The notes under the pieces were generated by a model that saw only the letters and a list, made by a program, of their open reading frames with translations, was not told the DNA's origin and searched no databases. Source: Acidimicrobiia bacterium (GTDB lineage Bacteria > Actinomycetota > Acidimicrobiia > IMCC26256 > PALSA-555). Taken from it: a DNA stretch of 42,629 bases. Positions 1-6,991 of this stretch are shown here, piece by piece (the stretch's first letter is position 1; each line of letters opens with the position of its first letter). Location of the stretch: the NCBI GenBank assembly GCA_040881685.1, contig JBBECS010000036.1:217643-260271 (forward strand), in the 5' to 3' direction. A program made the translations under genes and the position numbers.

Positions 1-57
1 CGGGGTACCCGTCCCGCGGACGCTTCGCTCAGTAGCCTCCGACGGGTGCTGCCCGAG

Positions 58-1140
58 ATGGTTCGACCCGACTACGCCGGGCCGGGCCTGAGCACGCTGG
101 TCCCCGCGCTCCTCGGTACCGCCACCGCCGACTGGCTTCCCGCCCCGGTGCGCGCCGCGCGCCACGTGGTGCTGCTCGTGCTCGACGGCCTGGGCTGGGA
201 GGCGATCGAAGCGCACCGTGACCGCCTGCCGACTCTCGCCGCGCTCGACGGTGGTCCGGTCCCCACGGTCGTCCCGTCGACCACGGCGACTGCGTTGACA
301 TCGCTCACCACCGGGCTGACCCCCGCCGAGCACGGCGTCGTGGGGTTTCGCATCCGGCTCGACGGCGGGGTGCTCAACGTCCTCTCGTGGCAGGGAGAGC
401 ACCGGCACAAACCCGACCCACGCGCGGTACAGCGCCACCCGCCGTTCCTGCAGCGGGAGGTTCCGGTCGTGACGAAGGCCGAGTTTCGCAACAGCGGTTT
501 CAGCGAAGTGCATTTCGGTGGGGCGCGCTTCTGCGGATGGGGCGCGCCGTCATCGCTCGTGGAGCACTGCCGACGGCTCACGGAGGCCGGTGAGCCCTTC
601 GTCTACGCGTACTACCCCGGTGTCGACACCGTCGCGCACGCCCATGGCTTGCGCGACGGCTTCTACGAAGCCGAGCTCGTGGCCGCCGACCGCCTCGTTG
701 CCGATCTGCTCGACGCGCTGAGCTCCGAGTGTGCGTTGGTCGTCACGGCAGACCATGGCCAAGTGCACCTCGAGCCCGATGGATGGCTGCCCCTCGGACG
801 CGCCGGCGCGCTGGTGGAGGCCTGCTCAGGCGATGGGCGCTTCCGCTATCTGCACGCGCACCGCGGGGTCGCGGACGAGCTCCTGGATGTTGCGCGCGCG
901 GACCACGGTGACCACGCGTGGGTCCTCAGCCGCGCGGAGCTGTTCGAAGCGGGATGGCTCGGGACCGACCCGTCACCGGCGACACGCGCCCGCGTCGGAG
1001 ACGTGGTGCTCGCGGCGCGCGACGACGTCGCCTTCGTCGATCCCGCCCTGGAGCAGGAAGCGCGCCTGCGCAGCGCTCATGGGTCGCTCACGGCCGCGGA
1101 GATGCTCGTGCCGGTGGTGGCCGGTCGGGGACGTCGCTAG
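58..1140 (+). CDS. Alkaline phosphatase superfamily phosphodiesterase/nucleotide pyrophosphatase-like protein
   Basis: A 360-residue protein of the type I phosphodiesterase/nucleotide pyrophosphatase branch of the alkaline phosphatase superfamily. Visible metal-site elements are LVLDGLGW (Asp43), the nucleophile region PSTTATALTSL (Thr75/Thr76), GVDTVAHAHG, TADHGQVH and a late SAHGSLTAAEM. These give the full set of Asp/His/Thr ligands expected for a two-zinc phosphoesterase. There is no signal peptide or membrane segment, so it is probably cytoplasmic. The substrate cannot be told from sequence. The start is uncertain: the frame stays open to the window edge, with a GTG at 46 and an ATG at 58. 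I chose the ATG because the protein then begins with the family-like MVRPDYAGPGL. Confidence 0.8.
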   Translation: MVRPDYAGPGLSTLVPALLGTATADWLPAPVRAARHVVLLVLDGLGWEAIEAHRDRLPTLAALDGGPVPTVVPSTTATALTSLTTGLTPAEHGVVGFRIRLDGGVLNVLSWQGEHRHKPDPRAVQRHPPFLQREVPVVTKAEFRNSGFSEVHFGGARFCGWGAPSSLVEHCRRLTEAGEPFVYAYYPGVDTVAHAHGLRDGFYEAELVAADRLVADLLDALSSECALVVTADHGQVHLEPDGWLPLGRAGALVEACSGDGRFRYLHAHRGVADELLDVARADHGDHAWVLSRAELFEAGWLGTDPSPATRARVGDVVLAARDDVAFVDPALEQEARLRSAHGSLTAAEMLVPVVAGRGRR

Positions 1141-1156
1141 GCCGACCCCGCCGGGC

Positions 1157-1162
1157 TACAGT
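1157..1162 (+). promoter_or_regulatory. Putative -10 hexamer for dnaE (TACAGT)
   Basis: TACAGT matches the actinobacterial TANNNT -10 pattern in the 108-nt gap before dnaE. No convincing -35 is visible. If used, transcription would start near 1169 and place the DnaA-box pair in the 5' leader. Confidence 0.35.
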
Positions 1163-1184
1163 GCGCGAATCACACTGGTGTTAT

Positions 1185-1206
1185 TTGTCCACAGGCCTGT
1201 GGAGAA
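1185..1206. promoter_or_regulatory. Pair of inverted DnaA-box-like sites upstream of dnaE
   Basis: TTGTCCACA at 1185-1193 equals the DnaA box form favoured in high-GC Actinobacteria. An inverted second site, TTCTCCACA on the minus strand (1206-1198), differs by one base. The two share a perfect 16-bp palindrome, TCCACAGGCCTGTGGA, at 1188-1203. The palindrome lies 45 bp before the dnaE start codon, where bound DnaA could control replicase expression. The sequence match is direct; the regulatory role is inference. Confidence 0.5.
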
Positions 1207-1248
1207 CGTGCGCACACGCCGTGCAGGAAGAGGGGGTCACGACGCTCG

Positions 1249-4200
1249 GTGAGCGGTTCATTCGTCCACCTCCATCTCCACACCGAGTACTCGATGCTCG
1301 ACGGCGCGTCCCGCATCGACGAGGTCGTGTCTCGCGCCGTCGCCGACGGGCAGCCGGCGGTCGGCATCACGGACCACGGCAACATGTACGGCGTCCTGCC
1401 GATGTACAAGGCCGCGGGGGAGGCGGGCATCAAGTGCATCGTCGGTGAGGAGGCGTACTTCACGACCGGCGACCGACGCGACAAGCCACGGCGTGCCGAT
1501 GCAGACATCTTCCATCTCACGTTGCTCGCCGAGAACGACGCGGGTTACCGAAACCTGATCAAGGTCTCGTCCGGCGCGTACCTCGACGGGTTCCACTACA
1601 AGCCGCGGGTCGACTTCGAGCTCCTCGAGCATCACCGCGAGGGGCTCATCGGTACCAGCGGCTGCCTCGGGAGCGCGGTGTGCCAGCGGCTGCTCGCTGA
1701 CGACGATGCGGGCGCCCGTGAGCTGGCGGCGCGGTTCCAGGATGTCCTTGGGCGCGACAACTTCTTCGTCGAGCTGCAGGACCATGGTCTTGCTGATCAG
1801 CAACGAGTCAACGGTCGCCTGCTCGAGATTGCGCGGGACATCGGCGCGCCGCTGCTGGCCACGAACGACAGCCATTACACCCACCGAGACGACGCCGAGG
1901 CGCACGCCGCGTTGCTCTGCGTGCAGACCGGCACGACGCTCGATGACCCGAACCGATTTCGGTTCGAGGCCGACGAGTTCTACCTGAAGACATCCGACGA
2001 GATGCGGTCGCTGTTCGCCGATCACGAAGACGCCTGCGACAACACACTCTGGATCGCGGAACGGGCCACCGTGGAGATCGAATTCGGCAACGCGGTGCTC
2101 CCCGCGTTCCCTACCCCGGCCGGCCACGACGAAGACTCGTACCTGCGCGAGCTGACGCTCGCCGGTGCGCGCGAACGGTACGGCGAACAGGTTCCGCAGA
2201 ACGTCGCCGAGCGCGTCGAGTTCGAGCTCGGTGTCATCAAGACGATGGGGTTCTCCGCGTACTTCCTCGTGGTCTGGGACCTCGTGCGCTACGCACGGGA
2301 GCGTGGCATCCGCGTCGGTCCCGGGCGGGGGAGCGCAGCGGGGTCCTGTGTCGCGTACTCACTGGGCATCGTCGATATCGATCCCATCCGTTACGACCTG
2401 CTCTTCGAGCGCTTCCTGAACCCTGGCCGCAAGCAGATGCCCGACATCGACATGGACTTCGACTCCCGCTACCGGGGGGAGATGATCCGCTATGCGGCGC
2501 AGCGTTACGGGGAGGACCGCGTCGCCCAGATCGTCACGTTCTCCACGATCAAGGCGCGCGCGGCGGTGCGCGACGCGTCGCGCGTGCTGGGCTATCCGTA
2601 CGGTGTCGGCGACAAGATCGCCAAGCTCATGCCACCGCTCATCATGGGTCGCGACACGCCCCTGAATGCGTGCCTCGAGGAGGTGTCCGGCCAAGAGGAC
2701 GGCTACAAGATGGCCAACGAGCTGCGCGAGCTCTACGCAGCGGATCCTGATGCCCGTCGCGTCATCGACGTGGCAACGGGCCTCGAGGGCCTGCGACGCC
2801 AGGACGGCATCCACGCCGCGGCAGTGGTGATCACACGCGAGCCGCTCATCGAGTATCTGCCGATCCAACGGGGGCGTACGCCTCAGGGCGATGTCGCCGA
2901 GGGACCGATCGTCACGCAGTACGAGATGCACGGGGTCGAGGACCTCGGCCTCTTGAAGATGGACTTCCTCGGCCTGCGGAACCTCGACGTCATCGAGATC
3001 ACGCTGGATCTCGTCGAGGCGACGGCGGGATCGCGCCCGCGCATCGACGAGGTGCCGCTCGACGATCCGAAGACCTTCGAGATGCTGCAGCGGGGCGACA
3101 CCGTCGGCGTGTTCCAGCTCGAGGGCGGACCGGTGCGCGCGCTCCTGCGCTCGCTCGCACCCACGTCGTTCGAGGACATCGCCGCCCTGACCGCCCTGTA
3201 CCGCCCGGGGCCCATGGCTCAGAACTGGCACAACGAGTACGCCGACCGGAAGAACAACCGCAAGCCCGTCGACTATCCACACGACGACCTCACCGACATC
3301 CTCGAGCCCACCTACGGGCTGATCATCTACCAAGAGCAGCTGATGCGAGTCGCTCAGCGCCTCGCCGGGTACTCGCTCGAGGAGGCCGACAACCTCCGGA
3401 AGGCGACGGGGAAGAAGGACCGCGTCCTGATCGCGCAGGAACGCTCGAAGTTCGTCGACGGCTGCGTTGCACAAGGCCACGACCGGGCCTTCGGTGAGCT
3501 CATCTTCGACAAGGTCGAGCCGTTCGCCGACTACTCGTTCAACAAGTCCCACTCGGTCGGGTACGGCTACGTCGCCTACCAAACCGCGTATCTCAAGGCC
3601 AACCACCCGGTCGAGTACCTGGCGGCGCTGCTCACGAGCGTCAAATCGAACAAGGACCAGACCGCGGTCTTCCTCAACGAGTGCCGGCAGATGGACCTCG
3701 CGGTGCTCGTGCCCGACGTCAACGAGTCCGAGCAGGACTTCACGGTGCGGATCAGCGCCGACGACAGCCGGGCGATCCGGTATGGCCTGTCCGCCGTCCG
3801 CAACGTCGGCGAGGGAGTCGTGGCGCTGATCAGCGCAGTTCGAGAAGTCGGGGGTCCTTTCGTCGACTTCCACGACTTCTGCGAGCGGGTCGACCCCACC
3901 GCGCTGAACAAGCGGACGGTGGAGTCCTTGGCGAAGGCCGGGGCGTTCGACTCGCTCGGTCACGCGCGCAAGGGATTGGTCGACGTGCACGAGCAGATCA
4001 TCGATCGCACTCTGGCTCGCCGACGCGAGCGTGATGCCGGGATCATGAGCCTCTTTGCGGATGCTGGGGCCGATGCCATCGCGCTCGGCTTCGATCACCG
4101 CATCGAGATCCCCGACGCCGAGTACCCCAAGTCGCTGCGGCTCGGCTTCGAGAAGGAGATGCTGGGGCTCTACGTGAGTGAGCACCCCCTGCTCGGCGCG

Positions 4201-4752
4201 CAGGGTCGGTTGAAGCGACACGTCGAGTGCACGCTGGCCGAGCTGCGCGAGCTCCGTGATGGAGAGATGCGCGTGGTCGGCGGCATCGTCACCACCTTGT
4301 CTCGGAAGTACACCCGCAAGGGTGATCTGATGGCCACATTCGTCCTCGAAGATCTCGGTGCCGCGCTCGAAGTGATGGTGTTCCCTCGCACGATGACGAA
4401 CTTCGGGCATCTCCTGGAAGACGACGCAATCGTGTGCGTGAAGGGTCGTCTGGACCTGCGTGACGAGCAGCCCAAGGTCATCGCGTTGGAGGTGACACGA
4501 CCCGAGATCACGCTCGACCACGAGACCGAGCCCGTGCGCATCCGCACGAAGGCCGCCGTCTTCGACGACGAGCGCGTTCGTCAGCTCAAGGACATCCTGC
4601 TCCAGCACCCGGGGGAGAGCGCCGCGTTCGTGCAGCTCGAAGGCGCCCAACGCACGACCGTCCTGCGCCTCGCCGACGAGTACCGCGTCGAGCCCAGTGC
4701 CGGCCTCTACGCCGAACTTCGTGTTCTCTTCGGGCCCGACTCTCTCCTCTAA
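1249..4752 (+). CDS. dnaE: DNA polymerase III alpha subunit (replicative polymerase)
   Basis: The catalytic subunit of the chromosomal replicase. Its 1167 residues match the DnaE1 class. The N-terminal PHP domain is evident (FVHLHLHTEYSMLDGASR near residue 5, GITDHGNMYG soon after). The polymerase palm has PDIDMDF, with Asp399 and Asp401 as the metal-binding pair. IMSLF at 932-936 resembles the internal clamp-binding motif. A C-terminal OB-fold region follows. The GTG start is supported by an AGAGGGGG ribosome-binding region about 15 nt upstream and by the N-terminus beginning at the PHP motif. The gene is monocistronic here: a convergent small gene lies just downstream. Inverted DnaA-box-like sites precede it. 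Confidence 0.97.
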   Translation: MSGSFVHLHLHTEYSMLDGASRIDEVVSRAVADGQPAVGITDHGNMYGVLPMYKAAGEAGIKCIVGEEAYFTTGDRRDKPRRADADIFHLTLLAENDAGYRNLIKVSSGAYLDGFHYKPRVDFELLEHHREGLIGTSGCLGSAVCQRLLADDDAGARELAARFQDVLGRDNFFVELQDHGLADQQRVNGRLLEIARDIGAPLLATNDSHYTHRDDAEAHAALLCVQTGTTLDDPNRFRFEADEFYLKTSDEMRSLFADHEDACDNTLWIAERATVEIEFGNAVLPAFPTPAGHDEDSYLRELTLAGARERYGEQVPQNVAERVEFELGVIKTMGFSAYFLVVWDLVRYARERGIRVGPGRGSAAGSCVAYSLGIVDIDPIRYDLLFERFLNPGRKQMPDIDMDFDSRYRGEMIRYAAQRYGEDRVAQIVTFSTIKARAAVRDASRVLGYPYGVGDKIAKLMPPLIMGRDTPLNACLEEVSGQEDGYKMANELRELYAADPDARRVIDVATGLEGLRRQDGIHAAAVVITREPLIEYLPIQRGRTPQGDVAEGPIVTQYEMHGVEDLGLLKMDFLGLRNLDVIEITLDLVEATAGSRPRIDEVPLDDPKTFEMLQRGDTVGVFQLEGGPVRALLRSLAPTSFEDIAALTALYRPGPMAQNWHNEYADRKNNRKPVDYPHDDLTDILEPTYGLIIYQEQLMRVAQRLAGYSLEEADNLRKATGKKDRVLIAQERSKFVDGCVAQGHDRAFGELIFDKVEPFADYSFNKSHSVGYGYVAYQTAYLKANHPVEYLAALLTSVKSNKDQTAVFLNECRQMDLAVLVPDVNESEQDFTVRISADDSRAIRYGLSAVRNVGEGVVALISAVREVGGPFVDFHDFCERVDPTALNKRTVESLAKAGAFDSLGHARKGLVDVHEQIIDRTLARRRERDAGIMSLFADAGADAIALGFDHRIEIPDAEYPKSLRLGFEKEMLGLYVSEHPLLGAQGRLKRHVECTLAELRELRDGEMRVVGGIVTTLSRKYTRKGDLMATFVLEDLGAALEVMVFPRTMTNFGHLLEDDAIVCVKGRLDLRDEQPKVIALEVTRPEITLDHETEPVRIRTKAAVFDDERVRQLKDILLQHPGESAAFVQLEGAQRTTVLRLADEYRVEPSAGLYAELRVLFGPDSLL

Positions 4753-4754
4753 TT

Positions 4755-4783
4755 GCTCGCTCTCTGCGAGCCGGGATACCCGG
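4755..4783. terminator. Hairpins between convergent dnaE and small membrane gene
   Basis: Directly after the dnaE stop, GCTCGC-TCTCT-GCGAGC (4755-4771) forms a 6-bp stem, and CCGGG-ATA-CCCGG (4771-4783) a 5-bp stem. There is no T-run, as is common in high-GC genomes. The position between convergent genes suits a bidirectional terminator. Confidence 0.4.
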
Positions 4784-4806
4784 CCTCGCTGCGGTGCCGC
4801 GTTTCG

Positions 4807-4998
4807 TCAGCCCCGTTTGCCGACGGCCTTGCCGATGGTGAACGCGATGACGCCGACGACGATGTAGCCGATGAGCGCGATCGCAGCTTTCGCGATCGTG
4901 AGGGCGGACCCGAACAGCAACCACCCGAGCAGGACCAGCGCGGTCACACCGGCGACCTTGACGATCAACGGAGTCGTCGGGCGTTCGAGGTCGGACAT
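4807..4998 (-). CDS. Small membrane protein, function unknown
   Basis: A 63-residue protein read right to left, MSDLERPTTP at its start and GKAVGKRG at its end. After about 10 polar residues it is almost wholly hydrophobic, with two likely membrane spans (VAGVTALVLLGWLLFGSAL, then AAIALIGYIVVGVIAFTIG) and a short basic tail, so both ends may face the cytoplasm. I do not recognise a family. It is divergent from npdG. TACGCT on the minus strand lies 7 nt before the ATG, suggesting a leaderless transcript. The frame is open further upstream, but the ATG at 4998 gives a sensible membrane-protein start. Confidence 0.6.
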   Translation of the reverse strand: MSDLERPTTPLIVKVAGVTALVLLGWLLFGSALTIAKAAIALIGYIVVGVIAFTIGKAVGKRG

Positions 4999-5005
4999 GC
5001 GGGCA

Positions 5006-5011
5006 AGCGTA
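5006..5011 (-). promoter_or_regulatory. Putative leaderless -10 (TACGCT) for the small membrane protein gene
   Basis: Reads TACGCT on the minus strand with 7 nt to the ATG at 4998, the spacing expected when transcription starts at or next to the start codon. Confidence 0.35.
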
Positions 5012-5056
5012 GGCCCGGCACGGGGGGCTGGAGCTCCCGTCTGCCATGCTCTCGCG

Positions 5057-5734
5057 GTGGAGATCGGCGTCCTTGGTGCAACCGGGCCGGCGGGCACAGG
5101 GCTCGCGGCTCGGCTCGCGAGCATCGGACATGACGTGATCGTCGGATCGCGCGAACGCGCGCGAGCGGAGGCAGTCGCCAGCGACCTTGTCGAGCGGTGG
5201 GGAAGTCGCATGGCCACGTTGCGCGCCGGCACGAACGACGACGCCGCGGCCGTGCGCGACCTTGTCATCGTCGCCACAACCTGGGAAGGCGCCGTCGACA
5301 CCGCGCGAGCACACGCCGACGCGCTCAGCGGCAGGGTCGTCGTCTCGATGGCGAACGGTCTCGACAAGGTCGGCAACGAGTTTCGTCCGGTTCTTCCGGA
5401 GGAGGGCTCGTTGGCTCAAGCGGTACAAGCCGCGGCGCCGGCCTCACGGGTCGTCTCGGCGTTCCACCTGATCCCGGCAGCCGCGTTCGCGGCGCTCGAC
5501 ACCGAGCTCGAGAGCGATGTGGTGGTGTGCGCGGACGACGACGCGGCCCGCACGCTGGTGCTGGACCTCGCCGTCGAGATCCCCAAGCTCCGTGCCTTCG
5601 ACGGCGGGTCGCTCGTCAACGCCGTGGGCCTCGAAGCGTTCGCGGCGGTCTTGCTCTCGGTGAACCTCCGTCACAAGGGACGGGGAACGCTCCGCCTCCT
5701 CGGTGTGGACGGCTACCAGGGCCCCGGCCGATGA
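5057..5734 (+). CDS. npdG: NADPH-dependent F420 reductase (F420:NADP oxidoreductase)
   Basis: Transfers hydride between coenzyme F420 and NADP in the cytoplasm. The 225-residue protein starts directly with the Rossmann strand MEIGVLGATGPAGTGLAARLA, followed by IVGSRERARAEA. The Ser-Arg after the second strand fits NADP(H) rather than NAD(H). RVVSAFHLIPAAAF and a C-terminal dimerisation helix region complete the fold, and the length is normal for the family. The GTG at 5057 is chosen because the nucleotide-binding fold begins there. Its stop overlaps the mshC start by ATGA, so the two are probably cotranscribed. It implies that the organism makes F420, in line with the FDOR gene at 20277. Confidence 0.82.
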   Translation: MEIGVLGATGPAGTGLAARLASIGHDVIVGSRERARAEAVASDLVERWGSRMATLRAGTNDDAAAVRDLVIVATTWEGAVDTARAHADALSGRVVVSMANGLDKVGNEFRPVLPEEGSLAQAVQAAAPASRVVSAFHLIPAAAFAALDTELESDVVVCADDDAARTLVLDLAVEIPKLRAFDGGSLVNAVGLEAFAAVLLSVNLRHKGRGTLRLLGVDGYQGPGR

Positions 5735-6912
5735 CGATTCGGCTCTTCGACACGTCCAGGCGCAGCATCGAAGCGTTCGAGCCCGACCACGTCGTGCGCA
5801 TGTACGTGTGTGGGATCACCCCCTACGACTCCACGCACCTGGGTCATGCCGCGACGTATCTCGCGTACGACCTCTTGATCCGGAGGCTCGAAGATCTCGG
5901 TCATGAAGTGCGGATGGTTCGCAATGTCACCGACGTGGACGACTCCATCTTGCCGAAGGCCCGCGAGCTCGGTGTGCCCTATCTCGAGCTCGCCGCCTCA
6001 GAGCTGGCTCGGTTCCAAGCGGACATGGGCGCGCTCGGGATGCGACCGCCGACGGCCGAACCGCGCGCCACCGAGGCGATCGACGGGATGATCGAGATGA
6101 TCAACATGCTCCTCGAGTCGGAGCACGCGTACCTCACGCACGGCACCGTCTTCTTCGACGTGTCGACGTTTCCCGCGTTCGGTGAGCTGTCGCACTACCC
6201 GCGGGACCACATGGTCCGGCTCGCCCGCGCCCGCGGCGGCAACCCCGACGACCCGCACCGGCGCGACCCCCTCGACTTCGTGCTCTGGCAGCCGTCCCTC
6301 AATGACGAGCCGGCGTGGCGCGCTCCGTTCGGCGTTGGCCGCCCGGGCTGGCACGTGGAGTGCTCCGTGATGGCGATGCAGAACCTGGGGCCGACCCTCG
6401 ACCTGCACGGCGGTGGTACGGATCTGATCTTCCCGCACCATGAGTGTGAGATCGCCCAGAGCGAGAGCATCAGCGGCGAGCCGTTTGCGCGACACTGGAT
6501 GCACTCGGCGATGGTGAGCTACGAGGGCGAGAAGATGAGCAAGTCGCTGGGCAATCTCGTGTTCGTGAGCGATCTGCTCGAGGTGGCCGACGCCCGCGCG
6601 ATCCGGTTGGCGCTGATGCGACATCACTACCGGGCCGGGTTCGAATGGCACGACACCGATCTCGACGAAGGCACGGCGCTGTTGCATCGACTCCTCGCGG
6701 CCGCGCGATGTGAAGGTGGTGCCGATCCGGCGCCGTATGTGACGCGGGTTCGCGATGCTCTCGACGCTGATCTCGACGCGCCGCGCGCCGTCGAGGCGCT
6801 GGACGACTTGGCCAGCGCGATCCTCTCGGGCGGTGACGATGCATCTGCACCGGGTGAGCTGCGCACGCTCGGCGCGCTCCTCGGTCTCGATCTGGCCAGG
6901 GCGCTCGACTAG
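5731..6912 (+). CDS. mshC: Cysteine:GlcN-Ins ligase (mycothiol biosynthesis), CysRS paralogue
   Basis: The ATP-dependent ligase joining cysteine to GlcN-inositol in mycothiol synthesis. Length is 393 residues, close to MshC (about 410) and shorter than CysRS. The zinc/ATP motif reads MYVCGITPYDSTHLGHAATY. ITPYDSTHLGHAATY is the MshC form, whereas CysRS usually has GPTVYDxxHIGNAR. Further support is RPGWHVECSVMA, GGGTDLIFPHHECE (zinc/cysteine pocket) and KMSKSLGN (the class I KMSKS loop). The anticodon-binding tail of CysRS is reduced. A bona fide CysRS role cannot be excluded, but no other motif argues for it. Coupled by ATGA to npdG. Confidence 0.82.
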   Translation: MTIRLFDTSRRSIEAFEPDHVVRMYVCGITPYDSTHLGHAATYLAYDLLIRRLEDLGHEVRMVRNVTDVDDSILPKARELGVPYLELAASELARFQADMGALGMRPPTAEPRATEAIDGMIEMINMLLESEHAYLTHGTVFFDVSTFPAFGELSHYPRDHMVRLARARGGNPDDPHRRDPLDFVLWQPSLNDEPAWRAPFGVGRPGWHVECSVMAMQNLGPTLDLHGGGTDLIFPHHECEIAQSESISGEPFARHWMHSAMVSYEGEKMSKSLGNLVFVSDLLEVADARAIRLALMRHHYRAGFEWHDTDLDEGTALLHRLLAAARCEGGADPAPYVTRVRDALDADLDAPRAVEALDDLASAILSGGDDASAPGELRTLGALLGLDLARALD

Positions 6913-6970
6913 CGCGATTCCGTAGCGGGCTGCGCGAGCCGAGGAATTTGCCAGCGAGCGAACGGCCGTG

Positions 6971-6987
6971 GCGCAGGTATCCTGCGC
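6971..6987. promoter_or_regulatory. 17-bp inverted repeat overlapping the thrS -10
   Basis: GCGCAGG-TAT-CCTGCGC is a perfect 7-bp inverted repeat with a 3-nt centre. The -10-like TATCCT (6978-6983) is embedded in it and the start codon follows 8 nt later, so a protein bound here would block the promoter. It could also be chance in GC-rich DNA. Confidence 0.35.
6978..6983 (+). promoter_or_regulatory. Putative leaderless -10 (TATCCT) for thrS
   Basis: TATCCT ends 8 nt before the GTG at 6992. This supports that GTG as the start and a leaderless transcript, and argues against the earlier in-frame GTG at 6968, which would lie upstream of the promoter. Confidence 0.45.
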
Positions 6988-6991
6988 TGCA

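Noticed and set aside
2359-4650. 763-codon open frame on the minus strand opposite dnaE
   Set aside because: It is a shadow of GC-rich codon usage in dnaE, with composition unlike any protein family. The same holds for 6470-8218, 32151-33866, 32933-34804 and 34908-36554 on the minus strand.
6968-6991. Earlier GTG start of thrS at 6968
   Set aside because: It would lie upstream of the putative -10. The TGS domain begins only after 6992.
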